In this document: one piece after another, positions 53,825 through 63,380 of the stretch
Layout of the letters: every line of letters begins with the position of its first letter
How positions within the stretch are numbered: the stretch's first letter is position 1
Origin: an uncultured Lachnospiraceae bacterium
GTDB lineage: Bacteria; Bacillota; Clostridia; Lachnospirales; Lachnospiraceae
Reading direction: 5' to 3'
DNA length: 64,000 bases
NCBI GenBank assembly: GCA_910586125.1
Contig: CAJUHP010000003.1
Location: 11,162-75,161, forward strand
Notes under the pieces: generated by a model
The model's database searches: none
What the model was told of the DNA's origin: nothing
Seen by the model: only the letters and a program-made list of their open reading frames with translations
Position numbers and translations under genes: made by a program

Positions 53825-54838
53825 TCAGAATGTTCTTTGGGCCAGGTCCGCGTAGGGCTTTAACTCCCGGCACAGCGTTTCAAACTGTTCAAAGGTCAGG
53901 GACTGGGGGCCGTCGGAGAGAGCGCAGGAAGGACAGGGGTGTACTTCGATCATCAGGCCGTCAGCTCCGGCCGCGACGGAGGCTTTGGCAAGCGGGGCGA
54001 TGTATCCGCGCACACCGGCGGCGTGGCTGGGATCGACGATCACCGGCAGATGGCTTTTGGAGCGGATCACCGGAACCGCGCTGAGATCCAGGGTGTTGCG
54101 GGTGGCCTTTTCGTAGGTGCGGATGCCGCGCTCGCACAGAACCACGTCGGGATTGCCCTCGGAAATAATGTACTCGGCCGCGTTGAGCCACTCGTCGATC
54201 GTGGCGGACAGTCCCCGTTTGAGCATGACCGGAATGCGGGAGCGTCCGACCTCTTTAAGCAGTTCAAAATTCTGCATGTTTCTGGCGCCGATCTGCAGCA
54301 TATCCACATAGCGGACGGCGGTTTCCAGCGCCTTCAGGCTGGTGACTTCACAGATCACTTTTAAACCGGCGGCGTCCCCGGCCCGGCGGATATAGCGCAG
54401 CCCTTCCTCCTCCAGTCCCTGAAACGCATAGGGGGAGGTCCTGGGCTTGTACGCGCCGCCCCGCAGAAACGCGGCGCCTGCGGCCTTCACCGCCATGGCG
54501 GTCTGCATCATCATCTCCTCATTTTCAATGGCGCAGGGACCGGCCATCAGCGTGAGCTGTCCCGGTCCGATCGGCGTGTCCCCCACATGGATCGTCGAGT
54601 CCTGCGGGTGAAATTTTTTGTTGGCCAGCTTGTATGTCTCCGTAACGGACAGAATCTTATCCACGCCTGGAATCAGTTCCAGGTTATCGTGCATCAGCCG
54701 GGTCTTGTCCCCGACAACGCCGACAATCGTCACCTGATCGCCCTGGGACAGATGGGCCTGCAGCCCCTTTGAAGTAATGGCTCTTACGACCGCGTCCACG
54801 TTTTCTTTTGCGGCCTGCGGCTTCATAATAATAATCAT
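53825..54838 (-). CDS. aroF: 3-deoxy-7-phosphoheptulonate synthase
   Basis: A 337-residue DAHP synthase of type I-beta, first step of the shikimate pathway from PEP and erythrose-4-P. An N-terminal ferredoxin-like regulatory domain (about 1-70) precedes the barrel: LMAGPCAIENEEMM, RGGAYKPRTSPYAFQG, QIGARNMQNFELL, LKRGLSATIDEWL, DPSHAAGVRGYIAPLA. The metal ligands (Cys in AGPCA, His in DPSHA, Glu in MIEVHP) are present. The ATG follows AGAGGAAG. It is led by its own TTGACT promoter and transcribed with tyrA. Confidence 0.94.
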   Translation of the reverse strand: MIIIMKPQAAKENVDAVVRAITSKGLQAHLSQGDQVTIVGVVGDKTRLMHDNLELIPGVDKILSVTETYKLANKKFHPQDSTIHVGDTPIGPGQLTLMAGPCAIENEEMMMQTAMAVKAAGAAFLRGGAYKPRTSPYAFQGLEEEGLRYIRRAGDAAGLKVICEVTSLKALETAVRYVDMLQIGARNMQNFELLKEVGRSRIPVMLKRGLSATIDEWLNAAEYIISEGNPDVVLCERGIRTYEKATRNTLDLSAVPVIRSKSHLPVIVDPSHAAGVRGYIAPLAKASVAAGADGLMIEVHPCPSCALSDGPQSLTFEQFETLCRELKPYADLAQRTF

Positions 54839-54880
54839 TTCCGTCTTCCTCTTTTTTCGTATCGTTTGCAACCACAACAC

Positions 54881-54909
54881 AATATACCGCGAAATCGGGG
54901 CAAAGTCAA
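54881..54909 (-). promoter_or_regulatory. Promoter of aroF-tyrA
   Basis: On the minus strand, TTGACT (54904-54909), 17-bp spacer, TATATT (54881-54886). Confidence 0.7.
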
Positions 54910-54955
54910 TATTTTAGCGCTTTAAAGTGGGGATTTGCCGTTTTTTATAAATCGC

Positions 54956-54984
54956 TTGCCATTACGTCATTTTTTTAGTACAAT
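54956..54984 (+). promoter_or_regulatory. Promoter of the EF-G-like gene
   Basis: -35 TTGCCA (54956-54961), 17-bp spacer, -10 TACAAT (54979-54984). Confidence 0.7.
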
Positions 54985-55051
54985 ATAACCATGTGAGGAT
55001 TCCGTGGAAAAATGAATTTTCATACACTACATCTAAGGGAGGATATGTTTT

Positions 55052-57133
55052 ATGCAACAGGTTTATCAAACAGATAAAATCCGCAACGTTGTCGTTCTGG
55101 GTCATGGCGGAGCTGGTAAAACCACGCTGGTAGAAGCGCTGGCATATCAGGCAGGCGTAACGACCCGGATGGGGAAGGTGGCCGACGGCAATACCATCAG
55201 CGATTTTGATAAGGAAGAGGCGAAGCGGCAGTTTTCCATCAGCACCACGGTGGTTCCTGTGGATTTTGAGGGTACGAAGATCAATTTCATTGACACGCCC
55301 GGTTATCTGGATTTCGTAGGTGAAGTGGAGGAAGCTTTGAGCGTAGCCGATTCGGCCGTGATCGTAGTGAACGGCAAGTCCGGTGTGGAGGCCGGTACGG
55401 AGCGCGCCATGGAGTACTGTGAAAAATATGAACTGCCTACCGTGATCTTTATCACAGGCATGGACGACGACAATGCTTCGTTCCGCAAGATCAGCCTGCA
55501 GTTGAATGAGAAGTACGGCCGCAAGATTGCTCCGTTTCATATTCCGATCCGTGAGAACGAGAAGTTTGTGGGCTTTGTCAATGTCGTGAAGATGAAGGGA
55601 CGTCGTTTTACGTCCGGCAGCGAATACAGCGAGTGCGAGATCCCCGATTACCTGGAGAAGCAGTTGGCGACGGCCAGAGAGTCTTTAGTTGAGGCGGTGG
55701 CCGAGACCAGCGAGGAACTGATGGAGAAGTATTTCAGCGGCGAAGAATTTACATACGACGAGGTATCGACAGCTCTGCGCACCCATGTACAGGACCGCGC
55801 CATCATCCCGGTTCTCATGGGTTCCGGCGTCAACAACCAGGGCTCGAAGATGCTGATGCAGGTCGTCCTGAAGTATTTCCCGTCACCGTCCAAGCGCAAG
55901 GTTTACGGGAGAGAGTCCGGCAATAATGAGATTGCGTTCCTGGAATGCGACGAGAGCAAGCATATGAGCGCTAAGGTCTGGAAGACCATGGTCGATCCCT
56001 TTATCGGCAAGTACTCCTTTATTAAGGTAGTGACCGGCGTTTTGAAAGCGGATTCCATGATTTACAATGTCAACCGGGAGAGCGAGGAGAAGCTGGCGAA
56101 ACTGTATATTCTGCGGGGCAAGGAAGCGGTTGAGGTGAGAGAACTGCATGCCGGCGATCTGGGAGCGGTGACAAAGATCAATAATATCGCTACCGGAGAC
56201 ACCCTTGCAACCAAGGGCGCCACGATGATTTTTGATCCGCCTGCCGTCTCCAAGCCCTACACCTACATGAGATACAAGGCCAACAATAAGGGCGACGAGG
56301 ATAAGATCGCGGCCGCGATGGCGAAGCTGATGGACGAGGATCTGACGATCCGGACCGAGCAGGACAGCGAGAACCGCCAGTCTCTCATCTACGGGATCGG
56401 GGATCAGCAGTTGGATATCATTGTCAGTAAACTGTCCGCCCGCTACAAGGTGGAGGTCACGCTGGGGAAACCGAAGATTGCGTTCCGTGAGACCATCCGC
56501 AAGAAAACCACGGTTACTGGCACGCATAAGAAACAGTCCGGCGGCCATGGACAGTACGGCGTGGTTGTGATGGAATTTGAACCCTCCGGCGACCTGGAGC
56601 AGTCCTATGAGTTCGCGGAGAGAGTGGTGGGCGGCGCCGTGCCGAAAAACTATTTCCCGGCGGTGGAAAAGGGGCTGGCCGAATCCGTGCTGAAGGGACC
56701 GCTGGCCGGCTATCCGGTGGTGGGCGTAAAGGGCACCCTGATCGACGGCAAGTACCATCCGGTGGATTCTTCGGAGATGGCCTTTAAGACCGCGACGATC
56801 AATGCCTTTAAGGCCGGCGTTATGGAAGCTTCCCCGGTGCTTTTGGAGCCCATCGCGACGATCCGCGTGACGGTTCCCAACGCCTTTGCGGGGGATATCA
56901 TGGGCGATATGAATAAGCGCCGCGGCCGCGTCATGGGAATGGACCATATCGCCGCGGGCAAGCAGACGATCACGGCGGAGGTTCCCATGTCGGAGATCTA
57001 TGGGTACGGCACCGATCTGCGGTCCATGACCGGAGGAGCCGGCGATTACGAGTATGAATTTACCCGCTATGAGCAGGCGCCTTCCGATGTGCAGGCGAAG
57101 ATTGTGGCTGCCAGCAAGGGCGAGGAAGAATAG
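55052..57133 (+). CDS. fusA: Elongation factor G paralogue
   Basis: A 693-residue translational GTPase with the full five-domain EF-G layout. The G1 loop is GHGGAGKTTL (not the usual AHIDAGKTT), switch regions include DFDKEEAKRQFSIST, and DTPGYLDF is G3. The G4 motif, usually NKxD, reads ITGMDDDN here, so guanine selectivity may be altered. Domain IV contains KKQSGGHGQYGVVVMEFEP and domain V ends PMSEIYGYGTDLRSMTGG. Such variants are typical of second EF-G genes in Clostridia; this is therefore probably not the str-operon copy. Preceded by AAGGGAGG and followed by a terminator. Confidence 0.88.
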   Translation: MQQVYQTDKIRNVVVLGHGGAGKTTLVEALAYQAGVTTRMGKVADGNTISDFDKEEAKRQFSISTTVVPVDFEGTKINFIDTPGYLDFVGEVEEALSVADSAVIVVNGKSGVEAGTERAMEYCEKYELPTVIFITGMDDDNASFRKISLQLNEKYGRKIAPFHIPIRENEKFVGFVNVVKMKGRRFTSGSEYSECEIPDYLEKQLATARESLVEAVAETSEELMEKYFSGEEFTYDEVSTALRTHVQDRAIIPVLMGSGVNNQGSKMLMQVVLKYFPSPSKRKVYGRESGNNEIAFLECDESKHMSAKVWKTMVDPFIGKYSFIKVVTGVLKADSMIYNVNRESEEKLAKLYILRGKEAVEVRELHAGDLGAVTKINNIATGDTLATKGATMIFDPPAVSKPYTYMRYKANNKGDEDKIAAAMAKLMDEDLTIRTEQDSENRQSLIYGIGDQQLDIIVSKLSARYKVEVTLGKPKIAFRETIRKKTTVTGTHKKQSGGHGQYGVVVMEFEPSGDLEQSYEFAERVVGGAVPKNYFPAVEKGLAESVLKGPLAGYPVVGVKGTLIDGKYHPVDSSEMAFKTATINAFKAGVMEASPVLLEPIATIRVTVPNAFAGDIMGDMNKRRGRVMGMDHIAAGKQTITAEVPMSEIYGYGTDLRSMTGGAGDYEYEFTRYEQAPSDVQAKIVAASKGEEE

Positions 57134-57160
57134 ATAACCGGTTTTTACCTATAAATATAG

Positions 57161-57194
57161 AGGGTTTCCTTTCTGCGGAGGGGAAGCCCTTTGT
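57161..57194 (+). terminator. Terminator after the EF-G-like gene
   Basis: AGGGTTTCC (57161-57169) pairs with GGAAGCCCT (57182-57190) with one wobble, followed by TTGTTT. Confidence 0.65.
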
Positions 57195-57471
57195 TTATGC
57201 ACGCGGATGCGGGAAGGAAATAGGCGGCGAAAGCGGCCCGCGTCCGGCGCGCGAGCAGAGAGAAGATGAATTTTCTCTGCCCGAATGAAAAGTTTTAAGA
57301 ATCCTTAAGGAAGTATTCCATCCCATGTAAAAAAATTGTGCTATGATAAACGGCAAAGTCTTCACCTTGACAAAATAAGGGAATGTGGTTAGAATACCCT
57401 TATGTAAAAGGCTGGAAACCGGATTTTTACAAATCGGAAAACTGTGTTTCCATGATTGAAGGAGGAGAATC
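57195..57471 (+). other. Leader region of leuS
   Basis: This 277-bp stretch holds the leuS promoter. No T-box elements (the GGTGGNACCGCG-like antiterminator or an AGTA specifier frame) were found, so leuS regulation is not of the classic T-box kind here. Confidence 0.5.
57367..57395 (+). promoter_or_regulatory. Promoter of leuS
   Basis: -35 TTGACA (57367-57372), 17-bp spacer, -10 TAGAAT (57390-57395). Confidence 0.8.
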
Positions 57472-59880
57472 ATGAGTAGGGCTTACGAACCGAAACAGAT
57501 TGAGAAAAAGTGGCAGGATATCTGGAGCCGCGAAAAAGCGTTTGCCGCGACAGACGATTATACCAAGCCGAAATACTACGCCCTTGTGGAATTCCCGTAC
57601 CCGTCGGGCCAGGGACTCCATGTGGGACATCCCCGTCCGTATACCGCTCTGGACATCGTGGCCAGAAAGCGCCGGATGCAGGGATATAACGTGCTGTATC
57701 CCATGGGCTGGGACGCATTCGGTCTGCCCACGGAAAATTATGCGATCAAGAATCATGTGCATCCCCGCACCGTGACCGGACACAATGTAGCACATTTCAA
57801 GGAACAGCTACAGTCTCTGGGCTATTCTTTTGATTGGGACAGGGAAGTAAATACCACGGACCCGGATTATTATAAATGGACCCAATGGATTTTCCTCAAA
57901 TTATTTCAGGCAGGACTGGCCTACAAGACCGAGATGCCGATCAACTGGTGTACCTCCTGCAAGGTAGGTCTGGCGAACGAGGAAGTGGTCGGCGGCGCCT
58001 GCGAGCGCTGCGGCGGCGAGGTGGTGCGCCGTATCAGAAGCCAGTGGATGTTAAAGATTACCGAATACGCGGACAAGCTGATCGACGATCTGGAAGGGCT
58101 GGACTACATTGAGCGCGTGAAGGTGTCCCAGAAAAACTGGATCGGACGTTCCTATGGCGCAGAAGTGGATTTTTCTCTGAAAGATAAGGAAGAGAAGCTG
58201 CGGATCTATACGACCCGGCCGGATACGCTGTTCGGCGTTACCTATATGGTGCTCTCCCCGGAGCATCCCTATATCGACCGGTATTGGGATGAGATTGAAA
58301 ACAAGGATGAGATCGCGGCATACCGGGAAGCGGCAGCAAAAAAATCCGATTTTGAGCGCTCAGAGCTGGCGAAAGATAAGACTGGTGTGTTAATTCGCGG
58401 CCTGTCGGCTGTCAATCCGGTCAATGGCAAGGAGATCCCGATCTGGATTTCCGATTATGTGCTGATGAGCTACGGCACCGGCGCGATCATGGCGGTTCCG
58501 GCTCACGATGAAAGAGACTGGGAGTTTGCCAAGAAATTTGACCTGCCGATCATCGAGGTGGTGGCGGGAGGCGACGTGCAGTCCGCGGCGTATACGGATG
58601 TGGCGACAGGCAAACTGGTGAATTCCGGATTTTTGGACGGCTTAGAAGTGGCAGATGCGAAAAAAGCGATCACCAAATGGCTGGAGGAGAATAAAGTCGG
58701 TGAGCCGAAGAAAAACTTTAAATTGAGAGACTGGGTATTTTCCAGACAGAGATACTGGGGCGAGCCGATCCCGATTGTAAAATGCGAGAGTTGCGGTTAT
58801 GTGCCGCTTCCGGAGTCGGAGCTTCCTCTAAAGCTGCCGGAGGTGGAGAGCTATATGCCCACAGACAACGGAGAATCTCCGCTGGCCGCGATGACGGATT
58901 GGGTCAATACTTCTTGTCCCCGCTGCGGCGGTCCGGCGAAGCGGGAGACGGATACCATGCCTCAGTGGGCCGGTTCCTCCTGGTATTTCCTGCGCTATAC
59001 CGATCCGCATAACGAGCAGGCGCTGGCCAGCAGAGAAGCGCTGCGCTACTGGATGCCGGTGGACTGGTACAACGGCGGGATGGAGCATACCACGCTGCAT
59101 CTTTTGTATTCCCGTTTCTGGCATAAGTTTCTCTACGACAAAAAGGAGGTACCCTGCCCGGAACCGTATCAGAAGCGCACCTCTCACGGCATGATTCTCG
59201 GTGAGAACGGGGAGAAGATGAGCAAATCCAGGGGCAATGTAGTGAACCCGGACGACATCGTGAATGAGTTCGGAGCGGATACGCTGCGCACCTACGAAAT
59301 GTTTATCGGCGCGTTTGATCTGAGCGCATCCTGGTCCCAGGAGGGCGTGAAGGGCTGCCGCCGTTTCTTAGACCGTGTATGGAAGCTCGGTGATATGGTG
59401 ACAGAAGAAGCCGGATACTCCGAGGAAATGGAGACAAAGATGCATCAGACGATCAAAAAGGTGAGCGGCGACTATGAAAGTCTGAAGTTTAACACAGCCA
59501 TTGCGGCTATGATGGCGCTGCTCAATCAGTTTTACAAGAACGGTTCTGTGACCCGCGGGGAATTTGAGACGCTTCTCTTGCTGCTCAACCCGGTGGCTCC
59601 TCATATCACGGAAGAATTATGGCAGGCTCTGGGTCATGCGGATTATGTGTACCAGGCGGCGTGGCCGAAATACGACGAGGCCAAGACCGTGGAAAATACG
59701 GTGGAGCTGGCAGTCCAGATCAACGGCAAGACGAAGGCGACCGTGAAGGTGGCGGCAGACGCAGACAAAGAAGAGGCTATTGCGGCCGGCAAGGAGGCTC
59801 TTGGCAGCCGTTTGAGCGGGACAATTGTCAAGGAAATCTATGTGCCGGGCCGTATCATCAATATCGTGGCAAAGGGATAA
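57472..59880 (+). CDS. leuS: Leucyl-tRNA synthetase
   Basis: An 802-residue class I synthetase charging leucine on tRNA-Leu. The HIGH motif is HVGH near residue 50 (FPYPSGQGLHVGH), KMSKS reads GEKMSKSRGNVVNP near 582, and a zinc-type knuckle (CTSCKVGL ... CERCGG) lies near 165-185. The editing CP1 domain (about 220-410) has TTRPDTLFGVTYM and MAVPAHDERDWEFA. Full length for the family. Preceded by AAGGAGGAG. Followed 60 bp later by the LTA-synthase-like gene, possibly co-transcribed. Confidence 0.97.
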   Translation: MSRAYEPKQIEKKWQDIWSREKAFAATDDYTKPKYYALVEFPYPSGQGLHVGHPRPYTALDIVARKRRMQGYNVLYPMGWDAFGLPTENYAIKNHVHPRTVTGHNVAHFKEQLQSLGYSFDWDREVNTTDPDYYKWTQWIFLKLFQAGLAYKTEMPINWCTSCKVGLANEEVVGGACERCGGEVVRRIRSQWMLKITEYADKLIDDLEGLDYIERVKVSQKNWIGRSYGAEVDFSLKDKEEKLRIYTTRPDTLFGVTYMVLSPEHPYIDRYWDEIENKDEIAAYREAAAKKSDFERSELAKDKTGVLIRGLSAVNPVNGKEIPIWISDYVLMSYGTGAIMAVPAHDERDWEFAKKFDLPIIEVVAGGDVQSAAYTDVATGKLVNSGFLDGLEVADAKKAITKWLEENKVGEPKKNFKLRDWVFSRQRYWGEPIPIVKCESCGYVPLPESELPLKLPEVESYMPTDNGESPLAAMTDWVNTSCPRCGGPAKRETDTMPQWAGSSWYFLRYTDPHNEQALASREALRYWMPVDWYNGGMEHTTLHLLYSRFWHKFLYDKKEVPCPEPYQKRTSHGMILGENGEKMSKSRGNVVNPDDIVNEFGADTLRTYEMFIGAFDLSASWSQEGVKGCRRFLDRVWKLGDMVTEEAGYSEEMETKMHQTIKKVSGDYESLKFNTAIAAMMALLNQFYKNGSVTRGEFETLLLLLNPVAPHITEELWQALGHADYVYQAAWPKYDEAKTVENTVELAVQINGKTKATVKVAADADKEEAIAAGKEALGSRLSGTIVKEIYVPGRIINIVAKG

Positions 59881-59940
59881 GCGGCGGATGTGTTTCATCC
59901 GGCACAGATATGTAATTGAGAAAGAACAGGTGAGCAGAGA

Positions 59941-62118
59941 ATGAGTCGAAGAAAAAGCCGGTTGGATTTCCGGCAGGTAGGAAGAACCAGAAAAGAGAGT
60001 ATGCTTTTGGTTTTTAGTACGGTGCTGTATTTTATCGGAGTGATTTTCTGGTTGGAACTAACGTTTCATTTTGTGATGTACGGAAGTTTTGGGTTAAGTT
60101 TTCTGTTTCCGGTTTTATTTTCCATTCCGATCGGCGGTTTCTTCGGACTGCTCTGTAATCTGACGCCGTCGAAGCCGGTTAATTATTGGATTACCTGCGG
60201 CCTGACGGTTTTCTGCTGCGTGATTTTCGGGGCCAACGTGGTGTACCATGAGGTATTTCAGACTTATATCGGCGTTTTTTCCACGCTGGTGCAGGGAAAC
60301 GCCACCAAGGCCCTCACCTTCGGCCCGTTCCTTCAGCGGGCGCTGGTCGGAATCTGGGAGAATATTTTCGGTATTATTCTGATCGCTATCCCGATTATTT
60401 TTATCTTTACGGTAGGGCGCAGTCTGCTGAGTTTCCGCCAGAGAGCGCTGCCGGTCCAGGGACTTGTGGCCGGAGGCGTCGTGCTGGCGCATGTGTTCAT
60501 GCTTCTGATTGTCAATTTCGGAGGCCGCGATATGTATTCGCCGTATGATCTGTATCATCACAACAGTTCACTGGAAGAGGGAATAGAGACTCTGGGCGTG
60601 GCAACCTCCATGCGCCTGGATCTGCGCAGCCTTGTGTTCGGCAGCGGAACAGGGCTGGACAATCTGGATCTGCCGGAAAACAACGGCTGGCAGAATCCGA
60701 CCCAGGCTTCCGGCGGCAGCAAAGCGACGAGCGGCGCTTCGGAGCCTGATTTGGAGCAGACGCCGGCCGAAACGACCGAACCGGCCACGGAGCCGGATAT
60801 TCACGATCAGTATCAGTTTGTGGATATTGACTTTGACCGTCTGATTGCCGAGGCGGAGGCGGAGGGCAACGGGGATCTGGTGACGATGCATAAATATTTC
60901 CAGGGAATTTCCCCGACCGCCACCAATGAGTACACTGGAATTTATGAGGGATACAATCTGATTTTCATCACCGCGGAGGGATTTTCGCCCTATGCGGTGG
61001 ACGAAGATCTGACCCCCACGCTGTATAAGCTGGTAAATACGGGCTATGTCTTTAATAACTTTTATACCCCCCTCTGGTTCGGCAGTACCTCGGCGGGCGA
61101 ATATGTCAATCTGGTCAGCCAGTTTCCCAAGGACGGCGGCGAAGTGTATGTGCAGGAGACCGGACGGCGGGGAACGGATATGTATTTCAGCCTGGGCCGT
61201 CTGATGGAGCGGGCCGGATACAATCTGTGGGGCTTTCACAACAACGATTACTCTTACTATGACCGGGATAAGTCGCATCCGAATATGGGGTATGAAAACT
61301 GGATCGGCACCGGAAGCGGTTATGAGCCGGAGAAGAACTCCTACGGCAACGATATCTGGCCGCAGTCGGATCTGCATCTGATTGATACAACGTTTGACAC
61401 CTATGCCGGGGAAGAGCCGTTTCATGTATATTATATGACGGTCAGCGGCCATATGTACTACAGCTTCAGCGGCAACTCCATGTCCGCGCGCAACCGCGAG
61501 GCCGTGAAAGATCTGCCTTTATCAGAGACGGCGCAGGCATATATCGCCTGTCATATCGAACTGGATAAGGCGCTGGAGAGCCTGATTCAGAAGCTGGAAG
61601 AATCCGGACTTGCGGACCGCACGCTGCTTGTCATGAGCGCGGATCACATTCCGTATGACGATGAGGAGATGTGCGACGAGATCGCCGCGTATCAGATGAA
61701 AAAGGCGGGGCAGGAAGTCGAGGACGGCTTTGAGCTGGATCGGGCGTTTGATCTCTACCGCAACAATCTGATTATCTGGACCGGCAGCATGGAGGAGGGA
61801 AAAAATGTCGTGGTGGACAAGCCCTGCTACAGCCTGGATATTCTTCCGACCATCGCCAATATGCTGGGCATTGAGTACGATTCCCGCATTCTGATGGGGC
61901 GGGATATCTTTTCCGACGAGCCGGGCCTTGTCATCTTTAACCGGGGAAGTTTTATCACCGACCAGTACCGGTTCAACAACGGAACCAAGGAAGCGACTCC
62001 TATAAACGGCGCGGTCTATTCCGAGGACGACGTCAGCAATATGAGAAAAGCGGTCCGCAACAAGCTGGCGATTTCGCGGCAGATCGTAGATATGAATTAC
62101 TATAGTTACCTTCATTAA
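59941..62118 (+). CDS. LTA-synthase-family membrane sulfatase/phosphotransferase
   Basis: A 725-residue protein with about five N-terminal transmembrane helices (about 20-205) and a large extracellular alkaline-phosphatase-fold domain. The likely nucleophile is the Thr in FGSTSAGEY near residue 380 (the Thr of LtaS in a T-S pair); ITAEGFSPYAVDEDL supplies the metal E, and SADHIPYDDEE the C-terminal metal D-H. An acidic/Ser-Thr-Pro linker (about 225-290) separates the two parts. Relatives make glycerol-phosphate polymers, or transfer such groups. A clear LTA role is likely but not certain. Start preceded by AGGTGAG. Confidence 0.85.
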   Translation: MSRRKSRLDFRQVGRTRKESMLLVFSTVLYFIGVIFWLELTFHFVMYGSFGLSFLFPVLFSIPIGGFFGLLCNLTPSKPVNYWITCGLTVFCCVIFGANVVYHEVFQTYIGVFSTLVQGNATKALTFGPFLQRALVGIWENIFGIILIAIPIIFIFTVGRSLLSFRQRALPVQGLVAGGVVLAHVFMLLIVNFGGRDMYSPYDLYHHNSSLEEGIETLGVATSMRLDLRSLVFGSGTGLDNLDLPENNGWQNPTQASGGSKATSGASEPDLEQTPAETTEPATEPDIHDQYQFVDIDFDRLIAEAEAEGNGDLVTMHKYFQGISPTATNEYTGIYEGYNLIFITAEGFSPYAVDEDLTPTLYKLVNTGYVFNNFYTPLWFGSTSAGEYVNLVSQFPKDGGEVYVQETGRRGTDMYFSLGRLMERAGYNLWGFHNNDYSYYDRDKSHPNMGYENWIGTGSGYEPEKNSYGNDIWPQSDLHLIDTTFDTYAGEEPFHVYYMTVSGHMYYSFSGNSMSARNREAVKDLPLSETAQAYIACHIELDKALESLIQKLEESGLADRTLLVMSADHIPYDDEEMCDEIAAYQMKKAGQEVEDGFELDRAFDLYRNNLIIWTGSMEEGKNVVVDKPCYSLDILPTIANMLGIEYDSRILMGRDIFSDEPGLVIFNRGSFITDQYRFNNGTKEATPINGAVYSEDDVSNMRKAVRNKLAISRQIVDMNYYSYLH

Positions 62119-62127
62119 AGTAGACTC

Positions 62128-62156
62128 TTGACCGTTCCTTCTTCCCGTGGTAGAAT
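62128..62156 (+). promoter_or_regulatory. Promoter of the mntP leader
   Basis: -35 TTGACC (62128-62133), 17-bp spacer, -10 TAGAAT (62151-62156). Confidence 0.75.
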
Positions 62157-62162
62157 AAGGAA

Positions 62163-62254
62163 AAGATTAAGGGAGTAATCGGCGCGGGAGCGCAGCAAGG
62201 TCAACATACTGGGCGGCGCCCTGGCTTTGCTTCAAATGATGAGACTTATCTGCA
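62163..62254 (+). promoter_or_regulatory. yybP-ykoY manganese riboswitch aptamer
   Basis: The leader contains the conserved loop GGGAGTA (62171-62177), GTCAACATACTG near 62200, CCTGGCTTTGC and GATGAGACTTA (62238-62248) of the yybP-ykoY family, which binds Mn(II). AGATTAAG at the 5' side can pair with CTTATCT at the 3' side to form P1. That same CTTATCT is the left arm of the terminator that follows, so metal binding should disrupt the terminator and switch mntP on (inference). Confidence 0.9.
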
Positions 62255-62278
62255 TGACCTGCAGGTAAGTCTTTTTTT
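62243..62278 (+). terminator. Riboswitch-controlled terminator
   Basis: GACTTATCTGCA (62243-62254) pairs with TGCAGGTAAGTC (62260-62271) with one wobble around a 5-base loop, followed by seven T (62272-62278). The left arm overlaps the aptamer. Confidence 0.85.
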
Positions 62279-62395
62279 ATCCTGCGGGAAATTTGCCGCA
62301 GAAGAGTATGCCGGCTCCCAGCGCTGCTGGGAATAAAAGGGGATTTTGGGAGCAGCCCGCGCTGAATTTTCACCGTGAAGGAGGAACGAATACAT

Positions 62396-62953
62396 ATGAA
62401 TATTTGGGGATTGTTTTTGATCGCTGTGGGGCTGTCCATGGACGCCTTTGCTGTGTCTGTCTGCAAGGGTCTGGCAGTAGAACAGGTGAAAGGAACGCAT
62501 CTGGTGACGGCGGGATTGTATTTCGGGGGATTTCAGGCGGCGATGCCTTTGGCCGGCTACCTGCTGGGAGTCAGTTTTCAGGCGGCGATTATGTTCATTG
62601 ATCACTGGATCGCCTTTATCCTTCTAGGGCTGATCGGTATCAATATGATCCGGGAGGCCATGGGAAAGGAGGAAGAGAAGGTGGATGCTTCGTTCGGGCC
62701 GAAAGTCATGCTGCCCATGGCGGTGGCCACCAGCATCGATGCCTTTGCTATCGGCGTAACGTTTGCTTTTCTGCAGGTGGACATTGTGCCGGCGGTAAGT
62801 CTGATCGGGGCCGTCACGTTTTTATTCTCGGCGGCCGGCGTCAAGATCGGAAATGTATTTGGAGCCAAATACAAAGCAAAGGCAGAGTTTTTCGGCGGCG
62901 TAATACTGGTTTTGATGGGAATCAAGATTTTAGCAGAGCATCTTCTTGGCTGA
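62396..62953 (+). CDS. mntP: Manganese efflux pump MntP
   Basis: A 185-residue membrane protein with six transmembrane helices, made of two repeats each with a conserved acidic site: GLSMDAFAVSVCKGL near residue 13 and TSIDAFAIGVTFAF near 113. MntP exports excess Mn(II). The ATG at 62396 lies 11 nt after AGGAGG; an in-frame GTG at 62375 overlaps that site. The manganese riboswitch upstream agrees with the function and would turn the gene on when Mn is high. Confidence 0.94.
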   Translation: MNIWGLFLIAVGLSMDAFAVSVCKGLAVEQVKGTHLVTAGLYFGGFQAAMPLAGYLLGVSFQAAIMFIDHWIAFILLGLIGINMIREAMGKEEEKVDASFGPKVMLPMAVATSIDAFAIGVTFAFLQVDIVPAVSLIGAVTFLFSAAGVKIGNVFGAKYKAKAEFFGGVILVLMGIKILAEHLLG

Positions 62954-62983
62954 AAGAGAGCCGGATATGCAAAAACAGCAGAG

Positions 62984-63026
62984 AAAGAGGGTGCTGCAAT
63001 TCTCCCTTTGCAGCACCCTCTTTTTT
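62984..63026. terminator. Two-way terminator after mntP
   Basis: AAAGAGGGTGCTGCA (62984-62998) and TGCAGCACCCTCTTT (63009-63023) form a perfect 15-bp stem, with six T on the plus side. It can serve mntP and the convergent small-protein pair. Confidence 0.85.
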
Positions 63027-63052
63027 AATGTCCCGCATGATTTCTCCGGCTG

Positions 63053-63346
63053 TTATTTCTGTGAGGCTGTGTTGTTCTGCATCATGGACTGGATCATCTG
63101 GAAGCGCTTGCGTTCCTCCGGTTCCAGACGTTTTTCCATCTCCGAAAAAATCAATTGGGTTTCTTCATCCGTGAAAGCAATACCCATCTGGGAAGCCTTG
63201 GCGTTGACGGCCAGAAAGAAGGGCATCAGCGTTTCCTTGTTCTGCTTTTGCATTTCGCTTAAAATCTGCTCCAGAAAGACCATTTTGAGCGGGCTGATTT
63301 TAGCGAACGCCGGGTTATTTTTTAGTTGATCCATAGATGATTGCAT
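63053..63346 (-). CDS. Small methionine-rich hypothetical protein
   Basis: A 97-residue protein, helical and Met/Gln-rich (about ten Met), with no signal peptide or membrane segment. It begins with two short helices (MDQLKNNPAFAKI) and ends in EKRLEPEERKRFQMIQSMMQ. The ATG follows AGGAGG by seven bases. It lies 34 bp after the next gene upstream, with which it is surely co-transcribed. No family recognised. Confidence 0.75.
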   Translation of the reverse strand: MQSSMDQLKNNPAFAKISPLKMVFLEQILSEMQKQNKETLMPFFLAVNAKASQMGIAFTDEETQLIFSEMEKRLEPEERKRFQMIQSMMQNNTASQK

Positions 63347-63380
63347 GGAAAACCTCCTGTTTGTTGGCGATGGGGCTGTC

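Noticed and set aside
57195..57471. T-box leader upstream of leuS
   Set aside because: No conserved T-box antiterminator sequence or leucine specifier structure is seen.
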